A stretch of 64,000 nt of DNA, from positions 124,001 through 188,000 of the forward strand of contig CASHSZ010000091.1 of assembly GCA_949358305.1 (NCBI GenBank). Direction: 5' to 3'. Every line of letters starts with the position of its first letter. The first letter of the stretch is position 1. Shown here in pieces: positions 18,348 to 31,600 of the stretch. Under the pieces are notes generated by a model. That model was not told where the DNA came from, searched no databases, and saw nothing but the letters and a program-made list of their open reading frames with translations. The DNA is from Strigamia acuminata (lineage: Eukaryota > Arthropoda > Chilopoda > Geophilomorpha > Linotaeniidae). The position numbers and the translations under genes are program-made.

Positions 18348-21300
18348 AACATTCAGAGACATTGGACTTGTGGTGTTTGTGCTAAGTCAACTGCGATGTG
18401 AAATAAGCTCAAAATTTTTTTTTCAAAGTTTATTGCTTGGGTGTTGCTAAAACTTACATTGAAGGCTTCTACTAAGGTTTAAACACTATTTCTAAACATT
18501 CAGAGACATTGGTCTTGTGGTGTTTGTGCTAAGTCAACTGTGATGAGATCAAAAGTCTATTCTCCCAAATCATCGGTTGGATGTTTCTAAAACTTACATT
18601 GGAGCCTTCTACTAAGGTTTAAACACTATTTCTGAACATTCAGAGACATTGGTCTTATGGTGTTTGTGCTAAGTCAACTATGATGAGATCAAAAGTCTAT
18701 TCTCCCAAATCATCGGTTGAATGTTTCTAAAACTTACATTGGAGCCTTCTACTAAGGTTTAAACACTATTTCTGAACATTCAGAGACATTGGTCTTGTGG
18801 TGTTTGTGCTAAGTCAACTGTGATGAGATCAAAAGTCTATTCTCCCAAATCATCGGTTGGATGTTTCTAAAACTTACATTGGAGCCTTCTACTAAGGTTT
18901 AAACACTATTTCTGAACATTCAGAGACATTGGTCTTGTGGTGTTTGTGCTAAGTCAACTGCGATGTGAAATAAGCTCAAAATTTTTTTTTCAAAGTTTAT
19001 TGCTTGGGTGTTGCTAAAACTTACATTGAAGGCTTCTACTAAGGTTTAAACACTATTTCTAAACATTCAGAGACATTGGTCTTGTGGTGTTTGTGCTAAG
19101 TCAACTGTGATGAGATCAAAAGTCTATTCTCCCAAATCATCGGTTGGATGTTTCTAAAACTTACATTGGAGCCTTCTACTAAGGTTTAAACACTATTTCT
19201 GAACATTCAGAGACATTGGACTTGTGGTGTTTGTGCTAAGTCAACTGCGATGTGAAATGAGCTCAAAATTTTTTTTTCAAAATTTATTGCTTAGGTGTTG
19301 CTAAAACTTATATTGAAGGCTTCTACTAAGGTTTAAACACTATTTCTGAACATTCAGAGACATTGGTCTTGTGGTGTTTGTGCTAAGTCAACTGCGATGT
19401 GAAATGAGCTCAAAATTTTTTTTTCAAAATTTAATGCTTGGGTGTTGCTAAAACTTATATTGAAGGCTTCTACTAAGGTTTAAACACTATTTCTGAACAT
19501 TCAGAGACATTGGACTTGTGGTGTTTGTGCTAAGTCAACTGTGATGAGATCAAAAGTTTATTCTCCCAAATCATTCGTTGGATGTTTCTAAAACTTACAT
19601 TGGAGCCTTCTACTAAGGTTTAAACACTATTTCTGAACATTCAGAGACATTGGTCTTGTGGTGTTTGTGCTAAGTCAACTGCGATGTGAAATAAGCTCAA
19701 AATTTTTTTTTCAAAGTTTATTGCTTGGGTGTTGCTAAAACTTACATTGAAGGCTTCTACTAAGGTTTAAACACTATTTCTAAACATTCAGAGACATTGG
19801 TCTTGTGGTGTTTGTGCTAAGTCAACTGTGATGAGATCAAAAGTCTATTCTCCCAAATCATCGGTTGGATGTTTCTAAAACTTACATTGGAGCCTTCTAC
19901 TAAGGTTTAAACACTATTTCTGAACATTCAGAGACATTGGACTTGTGGTGTTTGTGCTAAGTCAACTGCGATGTGAAATGAGCTCAAAATTTTTTTTTCA
20001 AAATTTATTGCTTAGGTGTTGCTAAAACTTATATTGAAGGCTTCTACTAAGGTTTAAACACTATTTCTGAACATTCAGAGACATTGGTCTTGTGGTGTTT
20101 GTGCTAAGTCAACTGCGATGTGAAATGAGCTCAAAATTTTTTTTTCAAAATTTAATGCTTGGGTGTTGCTAAAACTTATATTGAAGGCTTCTACTAAGGT
20201 TTAAACACTATTTCTGAACATTCAGAGACATTGGTCTTGTGGTGTTTGTGCTAAGTCAACTGTGATGAGATCAAAAGTCTATTCCCTCAAATCATCGGTT
20301 GGATGTTTCTAAAACTTACATTGGAGCCTTCTACTAAGGTTTAAACACTATTTCTGAACATTCAGAGACATTGGTCTTGTGGTGTTTGTGCTAAGTCAAC
20401 TGCGATGTGAAATAAGCTCAAAATTTTTTTTTCAAAGTTTATTGCTTGGGTGTTGCTAAAACTTACATTGAAGGCTTCTACTAAGGTTTAAACACTATTT
20501 CTAAACATTCAGAGACATTGGTCTTGTGGTGTTTGTGCTAAGTCAACTGTGATGAGATCAAAAGTCTATTCTCCCAAATCATCGGTTGGATGTTTCTAAA
20601 ACTTACATTGGAGCCTTCTACTAAGGTTTAAACACTATTTCTGAACATTCAGAGACATTGGTCTTATGGTGTTTGTGCTAAGTCAACTATGATGAGATCA
20701 AAAGTCTATTCTCCCAAATCATCGGTTGAATGTTTCTAAAACTTACATTGGAGCCTTCTACTAAGGTTTAAACACTATTTCTGAACATTCAGAGACATTG
20801 GTCTTGTGGTGTTTGTGCTAAGTCAACTGTGATGAGATCAAAAGTCTATTCTCCCAAATCATCGGTTGGATGTTTCTAAAACTTACATTGGAGCCTTCTA
20901 CTAAGGTTTAAACACTATTTCTGAACATTCAGAGACATTGGTCTTGTGGTGTTTGTGCTAAGTCAACTGCGATGTGAAATAAGCTCAAAATTTTTTTTTC
21001 AAAGTTTATTGCTTGGGTGTTGCTAAAACTTACATTGAAGGCTTCTACTAAGGTTTAAACACTATTTCTAAACATTCAGAGACATTGGTCTTGTGGTGTT
21101 TGTGCTAAGTCAACTGTGATGAGATCAAAAGTCTATTCTCCCAAATCATCGGTTGGATGTTTCTAAAACTTACATTGGAGCCTTCTACTAAGGTTTAAAC
21201 ACTATTTCTGAACATTCAGAGACATTGGACTTGTGGTGTTTGTGCTAAGTCAACTGCGATGTGAAATGAGCTCAAAATTTTTTTTTCAAAATTTATTGCT

Positions 21301-23807
21301 TAGGTGTTGCTAAAACTTATATTGAAGGCTTCTACTAAGGTTTAAACACTATTTCTGAACATTCAGAGACATTGGTCTTGTGGTGTTTGTGCTAAGTCAA
21401 CTGCGATGTGAAATGAGCTCAAAATTTTTTTTTCAAAATTTAATGCTTGGGTGTTGCTAAAACTTATATTGAAGGCTTCTACTAAGGTTTAAACACTATT
21501 TCTGAACATTCAGAGACATTGGACTTGTGGTGTTTGTGCTAAGTCAACTGTGATGAGATCAAAAGTTTATTCTCCCAAATCATTCGTTGGATGTTTCTAA
21601 AACTTACATTGGAGCCTTCTACTAAGGTTTAAACACTATTTCTGAACATTCAGAGACATTGGTCTTGTGGTGTTTGTGCTAAGTCAACTGCGATGTGAAA
21701 TAAGCTCAAAATTTTTTTTTCAAAGTTTATTGCTTGGGTGTTGCTAAAACTTACATTGAAGGCTTCTACTAAGGTTTAAACACTATTTCTAAACATTCAG
21801 AGACATTGGTCTTGTGGTGTTTGTGCTAAGTCAACTGTGATGAGATCAAAAGTCTATTCTCCCAAATCATCGGTTGGATGTTTCTAAAACTTACATTGGA
21901 GCCTTCTACTAAGGTTTAAACACTATTTCTGAACATTCAGAGACATTGGACTTGTGGTGTTTGTGCTAAGTCAACTGCGATGTGAAATGAGCTCAAAATT
22001 TTTTTTTCAAAATTTATTGCTTAGGTGTTGCTAAAACTTATATTGAAGGCTTCTACTAAGGTTTAAACACTATTTCTGAACATTCAGAGACATTGGTCTT
22101 GTGGTGTTTGTGCTAAGTCAACTGTGATGTGAAATGAGCTCAAAATTTTTTTTTCAAAATTTAATGCTTGGGTGTTGCTAAAACTTATATTGAAGGCTTC
22201 TACTAAGGTTTAAACACTATTTCTGAACATTCAGAGACATTGGACTTGTGGTGTTTGTGCTAAGTCAACTGTGATGAGATCAAAAGTTTATTCTCCCAAA
22301 TCATTCGTTGGATGTTTCTAAAACTTACATTGGAGCCTTCTACTAAGGTTTAAACACTATTTCTGAACATTCAGAGACATTGGTCTTGTGGTGTTTGTGC
22401 TAAGTCAACTGCGATGTGAAATAAGCTCAAAATTTTTTTTTCAAAGTTTATTGCTTGGGTGTTGCTAAAACTTACATTGAAGGCTTCTACTAAGGTTTAA
22501 ACACTATTTCTAAACATTCAGAGACATTGGTCTTGTGGTGTTTGTGCTAAGTCAACTGTGATGAGATCAAAAGTCTATTCTCCCAAATCATCGGTTGGAT
22601 GTTTCTAAAACTTACATTGGAGCCTTCTACTAAGGTTTAAACACTATTTCTGAACATTCAGAGACATTGGACTTGTGGTGTTTGTGCTAAGTCAACTGCG
22701 ATGTGAAATGAGCTCAAAATTTTTTTTTCAAAATTTATTGCTTAGGTGTTGCTAAAACTTATATTGAAGGCTTCTACTAAGGTTTAAACACTATTTCTGA
22801 ACATTCAGAGACATTGGTCTTGTGGTGTTTGTGCTAAGTCAACTGTGATGTGAAATGAGCTCAAAATTTTTTTTTCAAAATTTAATGCTTGGGTGTTGCT
22901 AAAACTTATATTGAAGGCTTCTACTAAGGTTTAAACACTATTTCTGAACATTCAGAGACATTGGACTTGTGGTGTTTGTGCTAAGTCAACTGTGATGAGA
23001 TCAAAAGTTTATTCTCCCAAATCATTCGTTGGATGTTTCTAAAACTTACATTGGAGCCTTCTACTAAGGTTTAAACACTATTTCTGAACATTCAGAGACA
23101 TTGGTCTTGTGGTGTTTGTGCTAAGTCAACTGCGATGTGAAATAAGCTCAAAATTTTTTTTTCAAAGTTTATTGCTTGGGTGTTGCTAAAACTTACATTG
23201 AAGGCTTCTACTAAGGTTTAAACACTATTTCTAAACATTCAGAGACATTGGTCTTGTGGTGTTTGTGCTAAGTCAACTGTGATGAGATCAAAAGTCTATT
23301 CTCCCAAATCATCGGTTGGATGTTTCTAAAACTTACATTGGAGCCTTCTACTAAGGTTTAAACACTATTTCTGAACATTCAGAGACATTGGACTTGTGGT
23401 GTTTGTGCTAAGTCAACTGCGATGTGAAATGAGCTCAAAATTTTTTTTTCAAAATTTATTGCTTAGGTGTTGCTAAAACTTATATTGAAGGCTTCTACTA
23501 AGGTTTAAACACTATTTCTGAACATTCAGAGACATTGGTCTTGTGGTGTTTGTGCTAAGTCAACTGCGATGTGAAATGAGCTCAAAATTTTTTTTTCAAA
23601 ATTTAATGCTTGGGTGTTGCTAAAACTTATATTGAAGGCTTCTACTAAGGTTTAAACACTATTTCTGAACATTTAGAGACATTGGACTTGTGGTGTTTGT
23701 GCTAAGTCAACTGTGATGAGATCAAAAGTTTATTCTCCCAAATCATTCGTTGGATGTTTCTAAAACTTACATTGGAGCCTTCTACTAAGGTTTAAACACT
23801 ATTTCTG
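18348..23807. repeat. 721-bp higher-order repeat with 567-bp variants
   Basis: The B variant with GAAATAAGCTC and CAAAGTTTATTGC recurs at 18401, 18968, 19689, 20410, 20977, 21698, 22419 and 23140. Unit lengths are 567, 721, 721, 567, 721, 721, 721 and 721, summing exactly to 5460 bp. The 721 unit is B-A-B-B-A (147+140+147+147+140); the 567 unit is B-A-A-A. The two other B positions in the five-mer have their own markers (GCTTAGGTG and TTTAATGC), and the last A has ATTCGTTGG. Confidence 0.93.
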
Positions 23808-24105
23808 AACATTCAGAGACATTGGTCTTGTGGTGTTTGTGCTAAGTCAACTGTGATGAGATCAAAAGTCTATTCTCCCAAATCATCGGTTAAATGTTAT
23901 AAAACTTACATTGGAGCCTTCTACTAAGGTTTAAACACTATTTCTGAACATTCAGAGACATTGGTCTTGTGGTGTTTGTGCTAAGTCAACTGTGATGAGA
24001 TCAAAAGTCTATTCTCCCAAATCATCGGTTGGATGTTTCTAAAACTTACATTGGAGCCTTCTACTAAGGTTTAAACACTATTTCTGAACATTCAGAGACA
24101 TTGGT

Positions 24106-24110
24106 CTTGT
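24106..24110. repeat. Target site duplication CTTGT (left copy)
   Basis: Matches 25623-25627. Removing LTR and one copy restores GACATTGGTCTTGTGGTGTT, the normal type A sequence. Confidence 0.92.
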
Positions 24111-24426
24111 TGTTGCAAACAACGTGGAAGTATTTTAGAAATTGCATTTATTACTGTGTTTTATGTCATAATAAATATTCATAGTGTAGTGGAATTTTTG
24201 CCTAATATTTTCATTTGTTGCATTTTCAGGTTTTATCTTATTAAAACATTTTCTAGTGTTTTCAGTATTTTTAGTGTCTTTTGTGTTGATATTACATTTT
24301 AATTTACTGTTATTTCAAGTGTTTCTGAAGCTTTGTGTCATTTCTCATTGATTTCTTATGCATTTTCATGATTTTCGGCAATTTTAGGTACATTCGTCGA
24401 AGTGCAGTTCAGTTACGCTACACGCG

Positions 24427-24434
24427 TGACGTCA
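24427..24434. promoter_or_regulatory. Palindromic CRE (TGACGTCA) in solo LTR
   Basis: Perfect CREB/ATF octamer at the position matching 1766-1773 of the diverged left LTR. Confidence 0.45.
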
Positions 24435-24810
24435 TTTTTCCATTACTAGTCTCGTTTCGTTAGAACTTCTAACGTTTCGTTCTATACATTCCGAGTTGTT
24501 AAGAATTCTATTCACAATTGCTTTCTACTAATTATTGTCTGCTCTTTCGACTGGTGTGCTTTATTATTGCCCAAGTGTTTTCGTTTCGTCAGTGCGAACG
24601 TTCGTTGTCGGCCACCGCATGGGCGCGGCCGATAATGTTCGGTTCGTGCGGCTTACGATCTATTTCAAAGTGTTGTGTTGAATAAATAGTGTGATTTTGT
24701 GCAGGAAATAACATTTCCTAATTTTATTTAACATTCCTATGTGGTTTTTATAAACATTCTGTGTATCTAATTTCAAATGTACTGGTTTTACCGCCAATAT
24801 GACGTTCGAG

Positions 24811-24822
24811 GCCGCCATGTTG
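24811..24822 (+). promoter_or_regulatory. YY1 consensus motif in solo LTR
   Basis: GCCGCCATGTTG on the coding strand, a full consensus match about 700 nt into the LTR. The ATG in it has a strong Kozak-like context, but no long frame follows and the BEL version has ATC, so the binding-site reading is preferred. Confidence 0.5.
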
Positions 24823-25622
24823 GAATTTATCGGTAATTTGTTTTTGTTTCAATTTGTTTGCGATGTATATTGATTGAATTGATTATACTATTCCATTACG
24901 ATGTTTTTTAACCTGAATTCTTATGTTATTTTGTGTTTTAAAGCCATTTTAAATTCAAATCTTACGGTTTCGTCATCATACTTGTTTGTGATTGGCTATC
25001 GCGATCGTCTGCTACACGATCATTGTTTTGTGCTTCGTTTTCATTGTTTTACTTATTGAATCGAATTGTTATGATTAGCTTTTTTATTCACTGCATTCTT
25101 GCGGTCATTTTGATATATTACAAACTGTAATCCGTGCTAATTTCACAATTTGTCAACTTTGCCTGTATTTCGTTTTCCTCCGTTGCCATGACAACGGAGA
25201 ATTTTGTGTCTGTATTTCGCCGCTAATCGGCTTGGCGCGTGCCATTTTCGGTATTGCGCATGTGCGGCTCCCTTGAGGGCCAATTACATTCGTGTATTTT
25301 ATTCAGTTTTCATCTAACCGTTCATTAAAGAAGTTGTTGAATTTTAGCTCGTGTTTAACTTTATTTCCGTCATCTTTTCCAATGTGTCGGGAGTAGTTAA
25401 TCTCTTTTCCCCGCTGGCTTATGGATAAACAAGCACTCGGATACCTTTCAACAGTGCTCTCGTTTGCTTTCTCCTCATGCAACAATGGATTCGGGAGTGA
25501 TTATTGTGGTTTCCAGCACGGTTTATGTACGTACTTTGCTATACGATCATCAAATCTTAGTGGCGGGAATTTCAAACCGCAAATGCCCATTTCTTCTATA
25601 TTCGTGTTGACCGACCGCAACA

Positions 25623-25627
25623 CTTGT
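25623..25627. repeat. Target site duplication CTTGT (right copy)
   Basis: Partner of 24106-24110, directly after the LTR end GCAACA. Confidence 0.92.
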
Positions 25628-28600
25628 GGTGTTTGTGCTAAGTCAACTGTGATGAGATCAAAAGTCTATTCTCCCAAATCATTGGTTGGATGTTTCTAAA
25701 ACTTACATTGGAGCCTTCTACTAAGGTTTAAACACTATTTCTGAACATTCAGAGACATTGGTCTTGTGGTGTTTGTGCTAAGTCAACTGTGATGAGATCA
25801 AAAGTCTATTCTCCCAAATCATCGGTTAAATGTTTCTAAAACCTACATTGGAGCCTTCTACTAAGGTTTAAACACTATTTCTGAACATTCAGAGACATTG
25901 GTCTTGTGGTGTTTGTGCTAAGTCAACTGTGATGAGATCAAAAGTCTATTCTCCCAAATCATCGGTTGGATGTTTCTAAAACTTACATTGGAGCCTTCTA
26001 CTAAGGTTTAAACACTATTTCTGAACATTCAGAGACATTGGTCTTGTGGTGTTTGTGCTAAGTCAACTGTGATGAGATCAAAAGTCTATTCTCCCAAATC
26101 ATTGGTTGGATGTTTCTAAAACTTACATTGGAGCCTTCTACTAAGGTTTAAACACTATTTCTGAACATTCAGAGACATTGGTCTTGTGGTGTTTGTGCTA
26201 AGTCAACTGTGATGAGATCAAAAGTCTATTCTCCCAAATCATCGGTTAAATGTTTCTAAAACTTACATTGGAGCCTTCTACTAAGGTTTAAACACTATTT
26301 CTGAACATTCAGAGACATTGGTCTTGTGGTGTTTGTGCTAAGTCAACTGTGATGAGATCAAAAGTCTATTCTCCCAAATCATCGGTTGGATGTTTCTAAA
26401 ACTTACATTGGAGCCTTCTACTAAGGTTTAAACACTATTTCTGAACATTCAGAGACATTGGTCTTGTGGTGTTTGTGCTAAGTCAACTGTGATGAGATCA
26501 AAAGTCTATTCTCCCAAATCATCGGTTGGATGTTTCTAAAACTTACATTGGAGCCTTCTACTAAGGTTTAAACACTATTTCTGAACATTCAGAGACATTG
26601 GTCTTGTGGTGTTTGTGCTAAGTCAACTGTGATGAGATCAAAAGTCTATTCTCCCAAATCATCGGTTGGATGTTTCTAAAACTTACATTGGAGCCTTCTA
26701 CTAAGGTTTAAACACTATTTCTGAACATTCAGAGACATTGGACTTGTGGTGTTTGTGCTAAGTCAACTGCGATGTGAAATGAGCTCAAAATTTTTTTTTC
26801 AAAATTTATTGCTTGGGTGTTGCTAAAACTTATATTGAAGGCTTCTACTAAGGTTTAAACACTATTTCTGAACATACAGAGACATTGGACTTGTGGTGTT
26901 TGTGCTAAGTAACTGTGATGAGATCAAAAGTCTATTCTCCCAAATCATTGCTTGGATGTTGCTAAAACTTACATTGGAGCCTTCTACTAAGATTTAAACA
27001 CTATTTCTGAACATTCAGAGACATTGGACTTGCGGTGTTTATGCTAAGTCAAGTGCGATGTGAAATGAGCTCAAAATTTTTTTTTCAAAATTTATTGCTT
27101 GGGTGTTGCTAAAACTTATATTGAAGGCTTCTACTAAGGTTTAAACACTATTTCTGAACATTCAGAGACATTAGTCTTGTGGTGTTTGTGCTAAGTCAAC
27201 TGTGATGAGATCAAAAGTCTATTCTCCCAAATCATCGGTTGAATGTTTCTAAAACTTACATTGGAGCCTTCTACTAAGGTTTAAACACTATTTCTGAACA
27301 TTCAGAGACATTGGTCTTGTGGTGTTTGTGCTAAGTCAACTGTGATGAGATCAAAAGTCTATTCTCCCAAATCATCGGTTGGATGTTTCTAAAACTTACA
27401 TTGGAGCCTTCTACTAAGGTTTAAACACTATTTCTGAACATTCAGAGACATTGGTCTTGTGGTGTTTGTGCTAAGTCAACTGCGATGTGAAATAAGCTCA
27501 AAATTTTTTTTTCAAAATTTATTGCTTGGGTGTTGCTAAAACTTACATTGAAGGCTTCTACTAAGGTTTAAACACTATTTCTAAACATTCAGAGACATTG
27601 GTCTTGTGGTGTTTGTGCTAAGTCAACTGTGATGAGATCAAAAGTCTATTCTCCCAAATCATTGGTTGGATGTTTCTAAAACTTACATTGGAGCCTTCTA
27701 CTAAGATTTAAACACTATTTCTGAACATTCAGAGACATTGGACTTGCGGTGTTTATGCTAAGTCAAGTGCGATGTGAAATGAGCTCAAAATTTTTTTTCT
27801 CAAAATTTATTGCTTGGGTGTTGCTAAAACTTATATTGAAGGCTTCTACTAAGGTTTAAACACTATTTCTGAACATTCAGAGACATTGGTCTTGTGGTGT
27901 TTGTGCTAAGTCAACTGCGAAGTGAAATGAGCTCAAAATTTTTTTTTCAAAGTTTATTGCTTGGGTGTTGCTAAAACTTATATTGAAGGCTTCTACTAAG
28001 GTTTAAACACTATTTCTGAACATTCAGAGACATTGGATTTGTGGTGTTTGTGCTAAGTCAACTGTGATGAGATCAAAAGTCTATTCTCCCAAATCATTGC
28101 TTGGATGTTGCTAAAACTTACATTGAAGGCTTCTACTAAGGTTTAAACACTATTTCTGAACATTCAGAGACATTGGTCTTGTGGTGTTTGTGCTAAGTCA
28201 ACTGTGATAAGATCAAAAATCTATTCTCCCAAATCATCGGTTAAATGTTTCTAAAACTTACATTGGAGCCTTCTACTAAGGTTTAAACACTATTTCTGAA
28301 CATTCAGAGACATTGGTCTTGTGGTGTTTGTGCTAAGTCAACTGTGATGAGATCAAAAGTCTATTCTCCCAAATCATCGGTTGGATGTTTCTAAAACTTA
28401 CATTGGAGCCTTCTACTAAGGTTTAAACACTATTTCTGAACATTCAGAGACATTGGTCTTGTGGTGTTTGTGCTAAGTCAACTGTGATGAGATCAAAAGT
28501 CTATTCTTCCAAATCATTGGTTGGATGTTTCTAAAACTTACATTGGAGCCTTCTACTAAGGTTTAAACACTATTTCTGAACATTCAGAGACATTGGTCTT

Positions 28601-31600
28601 GTGGTGTTTGTGCTAAGTCAACTGTGATGAGATCAAAAGTCTATTCTCCCAAATCATTGGTTGGATGTTTCTAAAACTTACATTGGAGCCTTCTACTAAG
28701 GTTTAAACACTATTTCTAAACATTCAGAGACATTGGACTTGTGGTGTTTGTGCTAAGTCAACTGCGATGTGAAATGAGCTCAAAATTTTTTTTTCAAAAT
28801 TTATTGCTTGGGTGTTGCTAAAACTTAGATTGAAGGCTTCTACTAAGGTTTAAACACTATTTCTGAACATTCAGAGACATTGGTCTTGTGGTGTTTGTGC
28901 TAAGTCAACTGCGATGTGAAATGAGCTCAAAATTTTTTTCTTTAAAATTTAATGCTTGGGTGTTGCTAAAACTTATATTGAAGGCTTCTACTAAGGTTTA
29001 AACACTATTTCTGAACATACAGAGACATTGGACTTGTGGTGTTTGTGCTAAGTAACTGTGATGAGATCAAAAGTCTATTCTCCCAAATCATTGCTTGGAT
29101 GTTGCTAAAACTTACATTGAAGGCTTCTACTAAGGTTTAAACACTATTTCTGAACATTCAGAGACATTGGTCTTGTGGTGTTTGTGCTAAGTCAACTGTG
29201 ATGAGATCAAAAGTCTATTCTCCCAAATCATCGGTTGGATGTTTCTAAAACTTACATTGGAGCCTTCTACTAAGGTTTAAACACTATTTCTGAACATTCA
29301 GAGACATTGGTCTTATGGTGTTTGTGCTAAGTCAACTATGATGAGATCAAAAGTCTATTCTCCCAAATCATCGGTTGAATGTTTCTAAAACTTACATTGG
29401 AGCCTTCTACTAAGGTTTAAACACTATTTCTGAACATTCAGAGACATTGGTCTTGTGGTGTTTGTGCTAAGTCAACTGTGATGAGATCAAAAGTCTATTC
29501 TCCCAAATCATCGGTTGGATGTTTCTAAAACTTACATTGGAGCCTTCTACTAAGGTTTAAACACTATTTCTGAACATTCAGAGACATTGGTCTTGTGGTG
29601 TTTGTGCTAAGTCAACTGTGATGAGATCAAAAGTCTATTCTCCCAAATCATTGGTTGGATGTTTCTAAAACTTACATTGGAGCCTTCAACTAAGGTTTAA
29701 ACACTATTTCTGAACATTCAGAGACATTGGTCTTGTGGTGTTTGTGCTAAGTCAACTGTGATGAGATCAAAAGTCTATTCTCCCAAATCATTGGTTGGAT
29801 GTTTCTAAAACTTACATTGGAGCCTTCTACTAAGGTTTAAACACTATTTCTAAACATTCAGAGACATTGGACTTGTGGTGTTTGTGCTAAGTCAACTGCG
29901 ATGTGAAATGAGCTCAAAATTTTTTTTTCAAAATTTATTGCTTGGATGTTGCTAAAACTTAGATTGAAGGCTTCTACTAAGGTTTAAACACTATTTCTGA
30001 ACATTCAGAGACATTGGTCTTGTGGTGTTTGTGCTAAGTCAACTGCGATGTGAAATGAGCTCAAAATTTTTTTCTTCAAAATTTAATGCTTGGGTGTTGC
30101 TAAAACTTATATTGAAGGCTTCTACTAAGGTTTAAACACTATTTCTGAACATACAGAGACATTGGACTTGTGGTGTTTGTGCTAAGTAACTGTGATGAGA
30201 TCAAAAGTCTATTCTCCCAAATCATTGCTTGGATGTTGCTAAAACTTACATTGAAGGCTTCTACTAAGGTTTAAACACTATTTCTGAACATTCAGAGACA
30301 TTGGTCTTGTGGTGTTTGTGCTAAGTCAACTGTGATGAGATCAAAAGTCTATTCTCCCAAATCATCGGTTGGATGTTTCTAAAACTTACATTGGAGCCTT
30401 CTACTAAGGTTTAAACACTATTTCTGAACATTCAGAGACATTGGTCTTATGGTGTTTGTGCTAAGTCAACTATGATGAGATCAAAAGTCTATTCTCCCAA
30501 ATCATCGGTTGAATGTTTCTAAAACTTACATTGGAGCCTTCTACTAAGGTTTAAACACTATTTCTGAACATTCAGAGACATTGGTCTTGTGGTGTTTGTG
30601 CTAAGTCAACTGTGATGAGATCAAAAGTCTATTCTCCCAAATCATCGGTTAAATGTTTCTAAAACTTACATTGGAGCCTTCTACTAAGGTTTAAACACTA
30701 TTTCTGAACATTCAGAGACATTGGTCTTGTGGTGTTTGTGCTAAGTCAACTGTGATGAGATCAAAAGTCTATTCTCCCAAATCATCGGTTGGATGTTTCT
30801 AAAACTTACATTGGAGCCTTCTACTAAGGTTTAAACACTATTTCTGAACATTCAGAGACATTGGACTTGTGGTGTTTGTGCTAAGTCAACTGCGATGTGA
30901 AATGAGCTCAAAATTTTTTTTTCAAAATTTATTGCTTGGGTGTTGCTAAAACTTATATTGAAGGCTTCTACTAAGGTTTAAACACTATTTCTGAACATAC
31001 AGAGACATTGGACTTGTGGTGTTTGTGCTAAGTAACTGTGATGAGATCAAAAGTCTATTCTCCCAAATCATTGCTTGGATGTTGCTAAAACTTACATTGA
31101 AGGCTTCTACTAAGGTTTAAACACTATTTCTGAACATTCAGAGACATTGGTCTTGTGGTGTTTGTGCTAAGTCAACTGTGATGAGATCAAAAGTCTATTC
31201 TCCCAAATCATCGGTTGGATGTTTCTAAAACTTACATTGGAGCCTTCTACTAAGGTTTAAACACTATTTCTGAACATTCAGAGACATTGGTCTTATGGTG
31301 TTTGTGCTAAGTCAACTATGATGAGATCAAAAGTCTATTCTCCCAAATCATCGGTTGAATGTTTCTAAAACTTACATTGGAGCCTTCTACTAAGGTTTAA
31401 ACACTATTTCTGAACATTCAGAGACATTGGTCTTGTGGTGTTTGTGCTAAGTCAACTGTGATGAGATCAAAAGTCTATTCTCCCAAATCATCGGTTGGAT
31501 GTTTCTAAAACTTACATTGGAGCCTTCTACTAAGGTTTAAACACTATTTCTGAACATTCAGAGACATTGGACTTGTGGTGTTTGTGCTAAGTCAACTGCG

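Larger units (their letters stand above)
17521..24110. repeat. Satellite array block 2
   Basis: Same satellite, same orientation and phase as block 1, continuing the monomer cut by BEL. It is rich in type B (147 bp) monomers. At 18348-23807 it is organised as the 721/567-bp higher-order repeat. It ends at the solo LTR inside a type A monomer. There is no gene. Confidence 0.97.
24111..25622 (+). mobile_element. Solo LTR (1512 bp), same family as left-edge LTR
   Basis: Starts TGTTGCAAACAACGTGG and ends GACCGCAACA, with satellite on both sides and a perfect 5-bp duplication. It is the reverse complement, diverged, of 614-2085. The left element's primer site shows which end is the LTR 3' end, so this copy is plus-oriented. 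With no internal region, it is the product of LTR-LTR recombination. It has a CRE at 24427 and a YY1 motif at 24811. AATAAA occurs at 24682 and ATTAAA at 25324. Open frames near 25.3-25.7 kb run into satellite and are chance. Confidence 0.92.

Noticed and set aside
24811-24840. Protein start at the Kozak-like GCCGCCATG in the solo LTR
   Set aside because: No long frame follows and the equivalent site in the BEL LTR lacks ATG, so a binding motif fits better.
1-25622. Giant foldback or Helitron-type transposon with satellite inside
   Set aside because: The arms have LTR termini, a primer site and an independent target duplication, so they are separate LTR insertions.
25303-25699. Two short open frames at the solo LTR end
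   Set aside because: They lie in the LTR or cross into satellite and show no protein features.
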